64,000 bases of DNA from Limnephilus marmoratus (GCA_917880885.1 OU862909.1:33044405-33108404); one strand, 5' to 3'. Positions 54,029 through 63,669 are shown, numbered from the stretch's first letter. The notes: generated by a model not told the origin, from the letters alone. Program-made: numbers and translations.

Positions 54029-54253
54029 AAACTTAAAAGTGCTCAAGGAAAATATGTTAAAATCTGTAGAAAATTGGAATGCCGGGCTTTAAACTTCGTT
54101 CCAAAATTTGGAACTATTAATTTGATGAAGGACATTTATACCTATTATTTACAACCTAGCCTAGATAGTGTCTCATATATTGACTTTTTTATAAATCTAG
54201 ATGGAATATTTTCTTTATTGGAAGAGCTTATTAAGGCTTATAAACCCCATTGA
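54029..54253 (+). other. unidentified open frame, 74 codons
   Basis: Open from just after a TAA to a TGA, with no frame break in very AT-rich DNA. It contains KYVKICRKLECRALNF, GTINLMKDIYTYYLQPSLDS, YIDFFINLDGIFSLLEEL and ends KAYKPH. ~70 bp after the stop is AAATAAAGATTAAAAT. The composition looks like true protein. It may be the C-terminus of a retrotransposon ORF (position before a 3' UTR fits) or a terminal exon; no family is recognised. Confidence 0.35.
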
Positions 54254-54928
54254 AAGATTTAAGCATGTTTTTTGTCAATTTCAAGAAACAATTTATATTG
54301 TATTCAATTGTGTATCTTATTGATGTTTAAATAAAGATTAAAATACCGAAGTTTTGCAAAACCACGGATTAAGCTATAACTACTACTAGACATAGCTAGA
54401 CAACCGGGCTAACTCATAATTTTTTTAATAAAAATATGTGAACTTTCAATACGTCATTAAATCCGCAAATATAATTATTTTGAGATCTTAATCCGACAGA
54501 ATGGGGGGACGCAGACGGCATGTCTGTTGCCATTTAACGAGCCGATGATCAATATGTGATCCGTGATTATCCGATGGCCCCTGATATCTCACTCGCCGGC
54601 CTAAGTGGCCGATAAATACCTCCTAGTCCATCTGCAACGAGTATGACCGATACTAACTACCGGTCGATTTACGACCCGATCAATAACGCGGCTTGACATT
54701 CATGGCCTATTCGACATTGTCCAAAGGATTGAGATTGCGGGAGATGTGATCGGAACGGAGCGGGCGAGATCGGATCCGAACCCGGCGGGATAAAATGCAT
54801 AGAATCTGAATCTGGAACGTCTAGATCAGACCTGATCAAATAAAATGGAAATGTAATATCTTTGTACAGATATGACCGCATATTGCAATCAAATGCTTCT
54901 ATCAAATGGGTGCAAGATATACATTTAT
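54254..54928. other. no gene seen
   Basis: 54490-54800 is GC-richer; short frames there are unrecognised. Confidence 0.4.
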
Positions 54929-56180
54929 GTTCAACACAAGAATTTAACTAGTGTGTGGAGACATTTTGCGCCGTACACCGCAAATCAATTATACCAAATA
55001 TCAAAGCTATGAGGAGGTTTGACTGTAGTTGACACTGAAAGCTGATGATTTTAATTCAAAGACATAACGCATTATGAGAAAAAGCATGAGAATTTCTGGT
55101 TGTACTTGTTATATATGTTATACAAAAAAAAACACTATGAGAAACAGATAGAGTATTTCTTTACTTTACTTTTTGAAATATTGCCAGGTACAAAAACGTA
55201 AGCAGTAAGTTGTTGCATTAACTAAACCTAAACTTTATTATAAAGCCACAAAACATGATAGGAAACAAAATAATATTTTTTCTTGTCATACTTTTTTCTT
55301 ATATTGATTGCCAGGTAAACGATAGCAATTTGTTGCCTCATGTTTCTATTCCAAAGACACAAAACACTGTGAGGACTAGAATGATAATTTTCCTTATTTA
55401 ACTTTCACGAATATTGCAAGGTTCAACACAAGAATTTAACTAGCGTGTGCGAGACATTTTGCACCATACACCGCAAATTAATTATACCAAATATCAAAGC
55501 TATGAGGAGGTTTGACTGTAGTTGACACTGAAAGCTGATAATTTTAATTCAAAGACATAACGCATTATGAGAAAAAGCATGAGAATTTCTGGTTGTACTT
55601 GTTATGTTATAGAAAAAAAACACCATGAGAAATAGTAATTCTTTACTTTACTTTTTGAAATATTGCCAGGTACAAAAACTTCAGCATTAAGTTGTTGCAT
55701 TAACTATAAACCTAAAGCCACAAAACATGATAGGAAACAAAATAATAATTTTTCTTGTCATACTTTTTTCTTATATTGATTGCCAGGTAAACTATAGCAA
55801 TTTGTTGCCTCATGTTTCTATTTCAGACACAAAACATTGTGAGGACCAAAATGATAATTTTCCTCATTTAACTTTCACGAATATTGCAAGGTAAACGATA
55901 GCGGTCGTTGTCTCGTGATTTTATTTCAAAGACAAAAAACATGTTGAGGAACAGAATGAGTATTTTCCTTGTTATACTTTTTACCGAGGACAGCAATTTT
56001 TGACGTGTGGTTTTGATCCAAAGATACAAGCAGTATATTTATAACAAAGTACTATTTTTTCCTTGTTTCACTAGTGATATTGCCAGGAGAACGATAGCAG
56101 ATGATTAAATTAGAAAGACAAAACATTATGAGGAACAGAATGAGAACTTTTCTCATTATACTTTTAGCAAAATTGCCAGG
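54929..56180 (+). repeat. hierarchical satellite: ~490-bp units built from ~100-bp monomers
   Basis: Two large units (54929-55420, 492 bp; 55421-55890, 470 bp) both begin GTTCAACACAAGAATTTAAC and are very similar throughout. Each contains ~100-125-bp monomers marked by TTGCCAGGTAAACGATAGCA or a variant, a CAAAGACAYAAAACATTATG block, and TTTTCCTTGTTATACTTTT. More diverged monomers continue to about 56180 (boundaries near 55884, 56085, 56173). Confidence 0.85.
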
Positions 56181-56640
56181 TAAACGTAGGTGATGTAAAC
56201 ATTTACACAAGTTACTACGGTTCTTATCTTTCCTTATAATTATTATTCCCATCAATCAACCAGTATCGGAGGCACGTCGTTCAGGGATTTACAGCGATTT
56301 TTAATCTATGATATTATTTCGTAATTGGCTTACTGAATGGGCCGATGCGCTTTCATTAAACACTAGGCTAATATGCTTAAACGATTATTACACGCATTCA
56401 TAATCAGCGGACAAGTGGATTGACATGTAAGCAATGGCGGATCTAATGAAAAAAAAACGGTATAAGAAAATTCTAATTAGGTGTTTATTTTGAATAGGTA
56501 TCGCTAATGAAGTGATTAATAATAATAATCTCCTATTACATTAAATTACTTGGATGAAAATACTGTTGGGAATTCGGAGATTTGGCGATCAGCGTGATAC
56601 AGCGATAAGCTCCTTAGCTCTGAACAGAAAATATTAAAAA
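56181..56640. other. no gene seen
   Basis: AT-rich; nothing recognised. Confidence 0.4.
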
Positions 56641-56661
56641 AAGAAGTTAAAGTTATACATT

Positions 56662-56862
56662 TTAACCTCGTTCCAGATTGAAAGGTACTCTCAGTCCAAA
56701 TATCAAACGTAAGAATTTATTTTGTATTCTTTCAATATCTTGCACGTGAATAGTATAATGCGGGTTCCAGACGGGAGAATTGTATTCATGTTGACTTCTA
56801 ACAGGGACAAAATATAACAGTTTGATATTCATAATATTGTTGAAATTTATCATCAACTTCAC
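56662..56862 (-). pseudogene. LINE ORF2 fragment after the RT core
   Basis: The minus-strand frame carries LLYFVPVRSQHEYNSPVWNP, HYTIHVQDIERIQNKFLRLI and FGLRVPF. The L-Y-x-x-L-V-R-S-x-L-E-Y-x-S-x-V-W-x-P-x-Y...I-E-x-x-Q-x-K-F-L-R block is highly conserved among CR1/jockey-type LINEs, just downstream of the reverse transcriptase domain. Only ~66 residues are preserved; neither the RT core nor the C-terminal tail follows. Confidence 0.8.
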
Positions 56863-57388
56863 AACTAGTTTGGGTATGTAATTAGGATTCTTGACACAAA
56901 ATAAAAGTTATTAACCCCTCTCCTTAGAGTCTTCAGCTTCTCAACATTCCCCGGAAACGTAGATGAAATTAATTAAATGTTACAATACACTTGTATTTAT
57001 GTTATAAGTTTAAAACCTAACCGTGGCAAGCGCTGAGTTTATCTAAAAGCGTATTCATAAGATGCTAATAAAAACTTGGCAATTTTTTGTCTTCTCGTAA
57101 AGGAGCGATCCATGCACAATAATGCACAGCCCAAAGTTCAACGGACAGGCCTAACCGAATGGCAAATATAAATAGCAATAGAAAGCCATATTTTAGTGGG
57201 CGGATCCCGTTCCGAGAAGTCTAACTTCACTGATACTGAGAGCGTGGCTGAATACTGACTTGAGGCGGCCTAAATTGACAGATAGAAACTGTACAAGTTG
57301 CTTGACGTTCTTGTTCCTAGGTAGATAACGTTCCTTTTAGCTTTAGGCTTGCGAAATCCTATTAGCAAGACCTCCGCATACCTTATGT
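56863..57388. other. no gene seen
   Basis: AT-rich; nothing recognised. Confidence 0.4.
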
Positions 57389-57445
57389 ACTCCTGATCCA
57401 ATATCGAATGATATGAATCTAAAAACTGGTCATACTTTGTGAAAT
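57389..57445 (+). repeat. short interspersed repeat, copy 2
   Basis: CTGATCCAATATCGAATGAT and ATGAATCTAAAAACTGGTCA match 53383-53425. Confidence 0.65.
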
Positions 57446-58229
57446 AATTGGCCAGCATGCATTATTATTAATTACAATATTGACTGGCTGCTTTTAATAG
57501 AATTATTTTTGTGGCATATTACAATGGCGCTTAACAATGTTAGAAAATTACGTAAAATTATAGTTAAAACTACCGAAGGTTTATTTCACAACCTCTCAGT
57601 AAACTGTTCACTAACACTATACTATTGTAGAATAAAGTATATTTTATTATTTTTTTTTCTAGGTACTAGTAGAACTAATGAACAGCTTATCGTCTTGATA
57701 TTTTATCCACATTTCGATTTATCTATTTATAAAATCCGAGTGTACCTAAGTACCTACTATTCTGTATTCGAACCTACGAATAGTGGCTATATATCGGATA
57801 AGTTGGCCGAGTTTTCTACCTATTGCCAATGACGTTATATAAAATAAATAGACTCGTTATAGTCTCACATACTCACAATATAATGTGGAAAGTAAGGAAC
57901 ACTCTTTTGTTTTCAGCGATTTTCAATAATTTCTCAATTCAAAAGTTTATTCCTGTGTGATAAAGATAGACAATCAAATAATGTGTATGTATGAATGGCA
58001 CGGATACATTAGCGGGCGGCGTATTAATTTCTTTGCCGAATACTGCTTTCACATCACGGGTGTGACTGAGATAACAAGATACTCTCACTCGGTTACACTA
58101 CGCACAGGGGAGGGTAAAGGCGGGTAAAACAAGACACACGGGCAAATATTTTTTATTATAATTATATGAGTTATCATTAGTAATACAATATTGGTACTAT
58201 TATAGTAGTATTGTTAAAAACATATTTTA

Positions 58230-58452
58230 TTATACAGTACAGGTTATAGGTTCAAATGAGTATACAAATCTATTTACAATTTTCATCAACGACATTATAA
58301 AACGCTTTCCTTTGACCGTGGTATGTAAATCGTCTTTATTGAAATGAACTGAACATATTGTGCTGTAAAGCGAAGGTGTCCAATCATGTTCGCATCTTTG
58401 AATGCGAACAACAGTGGTCCATTTCTGTCGTCGTAGTTGATCACGGGGAAAC
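58230..58452 (-). CDS. THAP domain exon 2 of the P-like element
   Basis: It follows an acceptor-like TTTTAG (complement of 58453-58458). In the phase set by exon 1 it reads FPRDQLRRQKWTTVVRIQRC, EHDWTPSLYSTICSVHFNKD and DLHTTVKGKRF to a stop at 58230. F-P-x-D...K-W...W-x-P...S-x-x-C-S-x-H-F is the diagnostic second half of the C2CH THAP zinc finger, with the C-x2-H ligands intact. The usual A-V-P-T-I-F box is not evident. The product, ~98 residues, would be a DNA-binding domain without a transposase, and with one missing zinc ligand it is probably non-functional. Confidence 0.7.
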
Positions 58453-58896
58453 CTAAAATTTATATTTGATAGGTCATAATAAATTTATATTGAATTAATT
58501 GTCATTTTACGTTTATAAAGTCACAGCGTAAATTATAATTATTAATAGAGCTTAACTACAACTAGCGTGTTTACGTATATTAAATTATAGTGTCTTGTCA
58601 TTGTCAGCAAGGAAGCTCGGTTCGAGCGTTATGAGTTATGACAATTCAAACATAATTAAATTAATTAACGATTTACCCTGTGTACGTTTTACCCCATCTT
58701 TCCCAATAGAAGAAAACTTGTGCGGGACGCTGTGTGAACCGACCTACTGTTAGCAGGTTGTCTTTGTAATGCTCGTTACTTTTTGATGCAACGTTCTCTG
58801 TCTCGTAATGACGTGTAAAACCGCGAGCGGGAAACATGAAAATTTATTGTAATATTTATAATAATCGATAATATTAAGTAATTTGCGTGTACTTAC

Positions 58897-58973
58897 AAAT
58901 GAAGTGTTATTCCTTCGCCTTTACTATTATTTGCAGTGTAATTGAAACATTTTCTCATCACATAGGAGGGCAT
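58897..58973 (-). CDS. THAP domain exon 1 of the P-like element
   Basis: ATG at 58973, ~190 bp inside the right TIR, starts MPSYVMRKCFNYTANNS and ends ITLH plus two bases of the next codon at a strong donor (GTAAGT, complement of 58891-58896). In THAP domains the start is M-P-x-C-x4-C-x-N. Here the second Cys (residue 9) and the Asn are present, but residue 4 is Tyr (TAT), one transition from Cys (TGT). The first zinc ligand is therefore lost. Joined in phase to exon 2 it gives the expected L-H-x-F-P pattern. Confidence 0.65.
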
Positions 58974-59245
58974 TTTGACACTTTTTAAAATGCAATCTAC
59001 TTACTGGTAAGTACTGGTAAGACGCAACCTTACTCGACGCGTAGCAGTTTAGTACTAAACGGTACTAAAGTACTAGATATCGAGACCGGTACAATTGTCT
59101 TGCGATTGTCTTCTCACTTTGAGATTTCTACCCCTCGTCTAATATAGTATGTAACGTCATTGCCTATTGCTAGTATTTATTCGTGAATACATTTATTCCA
59201 TATATGAGCTATAAAGAGGATGGTGAAATACCGCCTAATATTTAA

Positions 59246-59632
59246 CGAGGTTTTATAGAATCAGGTAGTTATTATATCAATCTCTATTTTTAGGTATTTC
59301 TTGATTAAAATAAACAAATGAAACTCTATAGATACTATGTAACATTGTGTAAATCACTCTATTTTAGAACAAAATATCAATTGGTTTCATACACCCGTAC
59401 TTACTATATTATAATACCTATATAGATCATGGAAATTTGAAATGCTGTAAAGGACAAAATGTTAATTGTTCAGGAGATAGAAAATAAAGTTTTATTTTTT
59501 TCTACAAAATCATATCTCCTGTTTTTGTAGACATATAATTATGATTTTTTATTATAAAATAACATTGAATGGATCATTCAGAATACTATAATTATTTTTG
59601 TAAATTTAATTAAATATATTTTTAATTTACAG
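59246..59632. other. AT-rich interval before a candidate exon
   Basis: No element recognised. It ends in a splice-acceptor-like tract TATTTTTAATTTACAG at 59632. Confidence 0.5.
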
Positions 59633-59735
59633 AAAAAAAATCTTCTTAAAATGGATGTCGCAAAAGACGTCTTATCTAGACACTTATTTCCCAAGAAATA
59701 TTTCGACGACGCAGTTAACTCATTTTTTATTGTAG
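59633..59735 (+). CDS. candidate first coding exon of an unidentified host gene
   Basis: 103 bp between a good acceptor (polypyrimidine then ACAG at 59632) and a good donor (TAG|GTATGT at 59736). After an 18-base leader, ATG at 59651 (aaaATGG) opens a frame, MDVAKDVLSRHLFPKKYFDD then AVNSFFIV, with no stop up to the donor; the exon ends in phase 1. Base composition and codon use are clearly less AT-rich than the flanks. No other repeat copy of it exists in the window. The protein is not recognised; it is too short for a safe family call. If real, the gene runs rightwards, probably beyond this window. Confidence 0.5.
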
Positions 59736-59780
59736 GTATGTTCTTTACAGCATATCAAAATTTTAAATAATAATATTATA

Positions 59781-59952
59781 CTAGCAGTTAAAAACCCGCT
59801 ATTTAATAAATCCGGTAGGAACTGGTTCCAAAAATAGCCGGTTCCTCGGACCGTGATCCAGTGCCAGCTAGTTACCGGGACAAAGTAACCGCGACAGGCA
59901 AAAACGTCATATGGAATATATAGCCGCGTGATACTATTATTCACAACTGCCA
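59781..59952. repeat. small element with CTAGCAGTT ends, copy 2
   Basis: Ends CTAGCAGTT and AACTGCCAG. It contains GGAACTGGTTCCAAAAATAG, TGATCCAGTGCCAGCTAGTT, ACCGGGACAAAGTAACCGC. Shorter than copy 1 (23058-23310) because the first 60-70 bp of body are missing. Confidence 0.65.
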
Positions 59953-60734
59953 GTTACAATAATAATCATATTATCGTCAATCTATCCATATCCGGATAAT
60001 TTACAAATCCGTAGAACTTGTACCTGTCAGGGGCACGTCCTCATGTGATTTGTTAACGTAAGTGGCGCCATCCTTTGACATTATTGGCTACTTGCTTGAA
60101 TTCGAAACCGAATTACAAAAGTAGCTTTTTAAGAAATTACAAGTACGAAGATGGTTTTGCGTACGGCGCAGCTTCAGAGAGTAACATTCTCAGCCGGATT
60201 CTTAAATTTCAACCTTACAGACGTTAGCGTAATTATCACGGTGGGATGTAAACATTCTTTCTTTCAATAATGTTCCATCACAAGTTACTAATTTGCAAAA
60301 CAAATAAATCATTGTATTCTGGACATAATATCATGTTTAAATTCTTGCGTTTAACAATTATTTATTGATTCATAAAACGAATAACCAACAAGAGACGTTG
60401 TAGTACTTATTGTAATATCAGGGCGATAAACGATGCCAAGGTTGAACGCATTAATATTTGCAATGATAATTAATAAATGCCTGTTATAAATTAAGGGTTT
60501 TGTACTCAAATATGCTGAATCATTTATCATTAGTTGGCATTTATTCCTTATGGCGTTATAATAACGTGGTCGACTTGGTGAATTAAATAACATTATGGTG
60601 CGGCGTCAAACCAACAGTTGTTAAAGTCGTGAATTATAACATCTGTATAAGAATGCAAATTATTATGTATAATTCATTGAGTTGTATTGATTGCACTAGT
60701 CAATACTTCAATTAATAAAAATGATACTTTTTTT
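59953..60734. other. no gene seen
   Basis: AT-rich; an 80-residue minus-strand frame at 60351-60593 is unrecognised. If 59633-59735 is an exon, this would be intron. Confidence 0.4.
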
Positions 60735-60962
60735 TATTGAAGTGAAAACTTTTTTAGCACCGTTGTGATTTGAAACTCTATGAAACGGAAATGACACTAA
60801 AAAGAGACAAACACATACATCTATTTGGGAGGCGGGAATGGGTACCGGCCCTGAGGGAAATTATTTTCCTTAGGACCTCCCTGTGTGGAGCTCATGTGAA
60901 AAAAAATCTATGATAGAATGATTGAGATTATGTGGGTGAAGTTTTCACTTCTCCCGCGTGTG
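60735..60962 (-). repeat. family E copy, interrupted by a retroposon
   Basis: 60735-60823 (GAAGTGAAAAC, TTGTGATTTGAAACTCTATG, GACACTAAAAAGAGACAAAC) and 60913-60962 (GAAGTTTTCACTTC, CGCGTGTGAACTGCAC) are the two halves, inverted relative to 30299-30750. The inserted retroposon is flanked by ATCTAT on both sides. Confidence 0.65.
60824..60906 (+). mobile_element. internally deleted short retroposon
   Basis: Only 83 bp: the family's first ~27 bp (TTTGGGAGGCGGGAATGGGT, ACCG) are joined directly to its tail (GGCCCTGAGGGAAATTATTT and TCCTTAGGACC hairpin, GTGTGGAGCTCATG, poly-A). A target duplication of ATCTAT is present on either side. This minimal copy shows that the two ends are what is conserved. 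Confidence 0.75.
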
Positions 60963-60983
60963 AACTGCACTCGATCTTCGAAG

Positions 60984-61296
60984 ACAAACAACTGTCTGGA
61001 ATCAGTGGGGTTACAGTAAAACCAATCGCTCAATAGAACGATTCCGGATCCATTATAATGATGCTTGCAGAATTATATTTGGATACAGAAGATACAGCAG
61101 CGCATCTTCAATGTTTACGGAGCTAGGACTACACGGATTCGCCGGTCTGATGAGACACCGGGTCACTGGAGCCAGGATGCGGCTAATGGCTTCCGATAAC
61201 ACAGTGGTGATCACAGCCTTCCAGCACCAAGCGCCACTCCTGAGCGAGCGCCGGGCCCGAGAGCTCACTCCAGACCACGTCCTACATTATAATTGA
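60984..61296 (+). pseudogene. LINE ORF2 C-terminal region
   Basis: The plus frame reads WNQWGYSKTNRSIERFRIHY, NDACRIIFGYRRYSSASSMF, TELGLHGFAGLMRHRVTGAR and ends HVLHYN-stop. The L/F-R-I/V-x-Y-N-D-A-x-R...R-Y/W-x-S-A-S-x-M-F...F-x-x-L-M-R block closes the ORF2 of many insect CR1/jockey-type LINEs. The frame stays open for ~100 codons. The sequence is GC-richer than its surroundings, so it is a fairly young fragment. The start is a 5' truncation. Confidence 0.8.
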
Positions 61297-61404
61297 TTAT
61301 TTATTTTATTTCTATTATCGCTTATGTCTTTTATATTTGTTTGTTCTATTTACTTTTTTTACTTTATCTGTTGGGTAAATATGTACAAGTTTATGGGACG
61401 TGTG

Positions 61405-61515
61405 GGATTGCACTATCCTCCCCACATCCTGGAATAAACATTATTATGAAAGGACATGGGGAAGAGGAAGGTCAGGAAGAACCTGGTTATTTAGATCTGG
61501 TCATTAAATACGGAT
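61405..61515 (+). repeat. interspersed repeat family F, copy 4 (3' part)
   Basis: TTGCACTATCCTCCCCACAT, GAAAGGACATGGGGAAGAGG, AAGGTCAGGAAGAACCTGG and TTATTTAGATCTGGTCATTA match the second half of the 9.5- and 37.0-kb copies. Confidence 0.6.
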
Positions 61516-62127
61516 AAACTAATATAATAACTGTCTAATGAAAAATCTAAAATTAATTAAATTTTCTGACATAAAATTGGCAACTGATGTCATTTTTGTT
61601 TTTAAAATCATGAATTCGTTTTTTGACAGCCCTGAATTATTGCAAATGAATTCATTTCATGTTCCTAATAGGTTCACATGAAACAATCGTGTCAATTCCA
61701 ATTCGTTTATGAATTCCCTTATACCACGCATACACAGCTTAGGTGTTACATGATGCAGAAGTAGAAGATATTTTTTTAATAGCACAGAAGGACTTACAAA
61801 AAAGCACTTCACGTATATTTTTTTAAAACTGTTATTAATTTACATTTTGTTTCCAAAATTATAAATTGAAGTTAATTTAAGCCAAATAATGTTTACACTG
61901 TATAATTAATTGCTTTGTAATCCATTTGTATGTAAACAAGTTTTATTTTGCGTTTAAAGGTATTAGTACCGTAAATAAATAAAGCCCTTTCAAACAATTT
62001 TTATATTACGATTGGTGGTATTAGGTACACCAGGGCTATAGTGACAGTATCCACCACTCTACTGGTACTTTAATCAAATTGAGTTTTAGGTTAGGTTCTC
62101 AAAATGATTTCAAATAATAGGTAAGGT
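61516..62127. other. no gene seen
   Basis: AT-rich; GAATTCATTTCATGTTCCTA and nearby ATGAATTC repeats only. Confidence 0.4.
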
Positions 62128-62342
62128 CAACATAACCTAACCTACACTTTTAATAATTATTTCAGATTGTTGAACCTACAGGTTACCGACAGAACCTATA
62201 GAACCTACGAACCAACATAACCTAACCTACACTTTTAATAATGATTTCAGATTGTCGAACCTACAGGTTACCTACAGAACCTACGAACCAACATAACCTA
62301 ACCTACACTTTTAATAATGATTCCAGAATGTCGAACCTACAG
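62128..62342 (+). repeat. tandem repeat, 76-85-bp unit, ~2.7 copies
   Basis: Units start CAACATAACCTAACCTACAC at 62128, 62213 and 62289 and contain TTTTAATAATGATTTCAGAT and GAACCTACAGGTTAC. The second is 9 bp shorter. Confidence 0.9.
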
Positions 62343-62762
62343 GGGATTACTCTGAAAAGTAAATCTCTCTCAATAGACCTTCGGCGCAACGAGAGCAAAA
62401 AGAATCCGCTGTCACTTAATGGATGGTAAAAATGGCAGCGGAATATTAATCCACTTTTCAATTTGCAAATGGGATATTCGTGTCGCGAGTGTGGGGCCCC
62501 CGGCCGGGGCGACTGACCACCATCCTCTCTCAAGTACCGCGGGTACTTTACGCAATGTACCGACCTAACCCGACATCTCCTGCTCTCCTGACTTGCACAC
62601 TCTACACTGCAAGTCCTGCGAAGGGACGAAACACTTTGACGCTTGTCGTATTCAGAATTCTGTGGAAGAGCCGTCATACTAATTAAATCATTCACGATTG
62701 GAAAATGAAAATACGGTATTCAATATAATGACAAATAAAAGTGTTGGTGGCGCTAAAAACGA
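62343..62762. other. no recognised gene; GC-rich patch
   Basis: 62370-62660 is GC-richer (GTGTGGGGCCCCCGGCCGGG) and yields a 130-residue minus-strand frame (62303-62695) and shorter plus frames. None resembles a known protein, and part of the frame runs through the preceding tandem repeat. Confidence 0.4.
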
Positions 62763-63555
62763 GTCCCGGTAGCGTATTTACAATCCCTACCGCGTTTCAG
62801 TCGCTTTAAATTTTCAATATCAAAATTTAAATATTTAGAAATAAAATTATTAATTTCTAATATACACATAGGAAAGCTTATTTTATCTAGATTTTAGAAC
62901 AATTTTTGTTTTTGCAAAGTGATAAAAAATCATCAATATAGAGGTGTATTTACAATATATGGGAATAATATTAAAATTTAAATATTTAGAAATAAAATTA
63001 TTAATTTATATTATATACATTAGAAAGATTATTTTATCTAGATTTTAGAACAATTTTTTTTTGCAATGTTATAAAAAATAACCAATATAGAGGTATATTT
63101 AAAATGTAAATTGTCGTTACCGCGACTGAATCGGTATAGGTTTTGTAAATACGCGTCCCGGTAGCGTATTTCGTAGCGACAATTTACATTTTCAAAAGCT
63201 AAATTTAAATATTTAGAAATAAAATTATTAATTTATAAATTAACACACATTGGAAGGATTATTTTATCTAGATTTTAGAAAAATTTTTGTTTTTGCAAAG
63301 TGATAAAAAATAACCAATATAATGGTATATTTACAATATATTATGTGGGAATAATATCAAAATTTAAATATTTAGAAATAAAATTATTAATTTCTAATAT
63401 ACACATTGGAAACATTATTTTATCTAGATTTTAGCACATTTTTTTTGCACACAGATAAAAAATAACCAATATAGAGATGTATTTAAAATGTAAATTGTTG
63501 CTACCATGACCGAACCGGTATAGTATAGGTTTTGTAAATACGCGTCCCGGTACCA
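62763..63555 (+). repeat. higher-order tandem repeat, two ~390-bp units
   Basis: GTCCCGGTAGCGTATTT marks 62763 and 63155, and GTCCCGGTACC begins a third unit at 63544. Each ~390-bp unit holds two related AT-rich monomers starting AAATTTAAATATTTAGAAAT (about 62822, 62973, 63206, 63362) with TTATTTTATCTAGATTTTAG. The first monomer ends TGGGAATAAT and the second ends in a GC-richer linker TACCGCGACTGAATCGGTAT. Confidence 0.85.
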
Positions 63556-63669
63556 TCAAGTTATATGTTGTGGTAGCCCTCTATACCCATCCATAAAGAA
63601 GGTTTCCGTTTTTACCTGAAGGACATGCTTTTGAAGATATAGGGATAGGGGTTGGAAGTTTCGCCCTCT

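Larger units (their letters stand above)
57827..59162 (-). mobile_element. P-superfamily-like transposon, non-autonomous
   Basis: A 1336-bp element. Ends are CAATGACGTTATATAAAAT (left) and, inverted, CAATGACGTTACATACTATA (right), with partial identity continuing to GAC at ~27 bp. It is flanked by a perfect 8-bp duplication CCTATTGC (57819-57826, 59163-59170). The paralogous MITE at 28.3 kb carries one copy of this octamer (CCTGTTAC, 28350-28357), i.e. an unoccupied site. Inside, on the minus strand, two exons encode a THAP-type DNA-binding domain. An 8-bp duplication, TIRs starting CA and an N-terminal THAP domain fit the P superfamily. The catalytic region is absent. Confidence 0.75.
57690..59245. 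mobile_element. foldback MITE copy interrupted by a P-like element
   Basis: 57785-57826 (CTATATATCGGATAAGTTGG, CCGAGTTTTCTACCTATTGC) and 59163-59245 (TAGTATTTATTCGTGAATAC, GAGGATGGTGAAATACCGCC) join into one sequence parallel to 28315-28434. The left outer end is more diverged and only approximate. Confidence 0.7.

Noticed and set aside
57827..59162. Assignment of this element to hAT on the basis of the 8-bp duplication alone
   Set aside because: CCTATTGC does not fit the hAT nTnnnnAn pattern and the internal THAP domain points to the P superfamily.
62303..62695. 130-residue minus-strand frame
   Set aside because: Runs through the 62128-62342 tandem repeat and a GC-rich patch; no recognisable motif.
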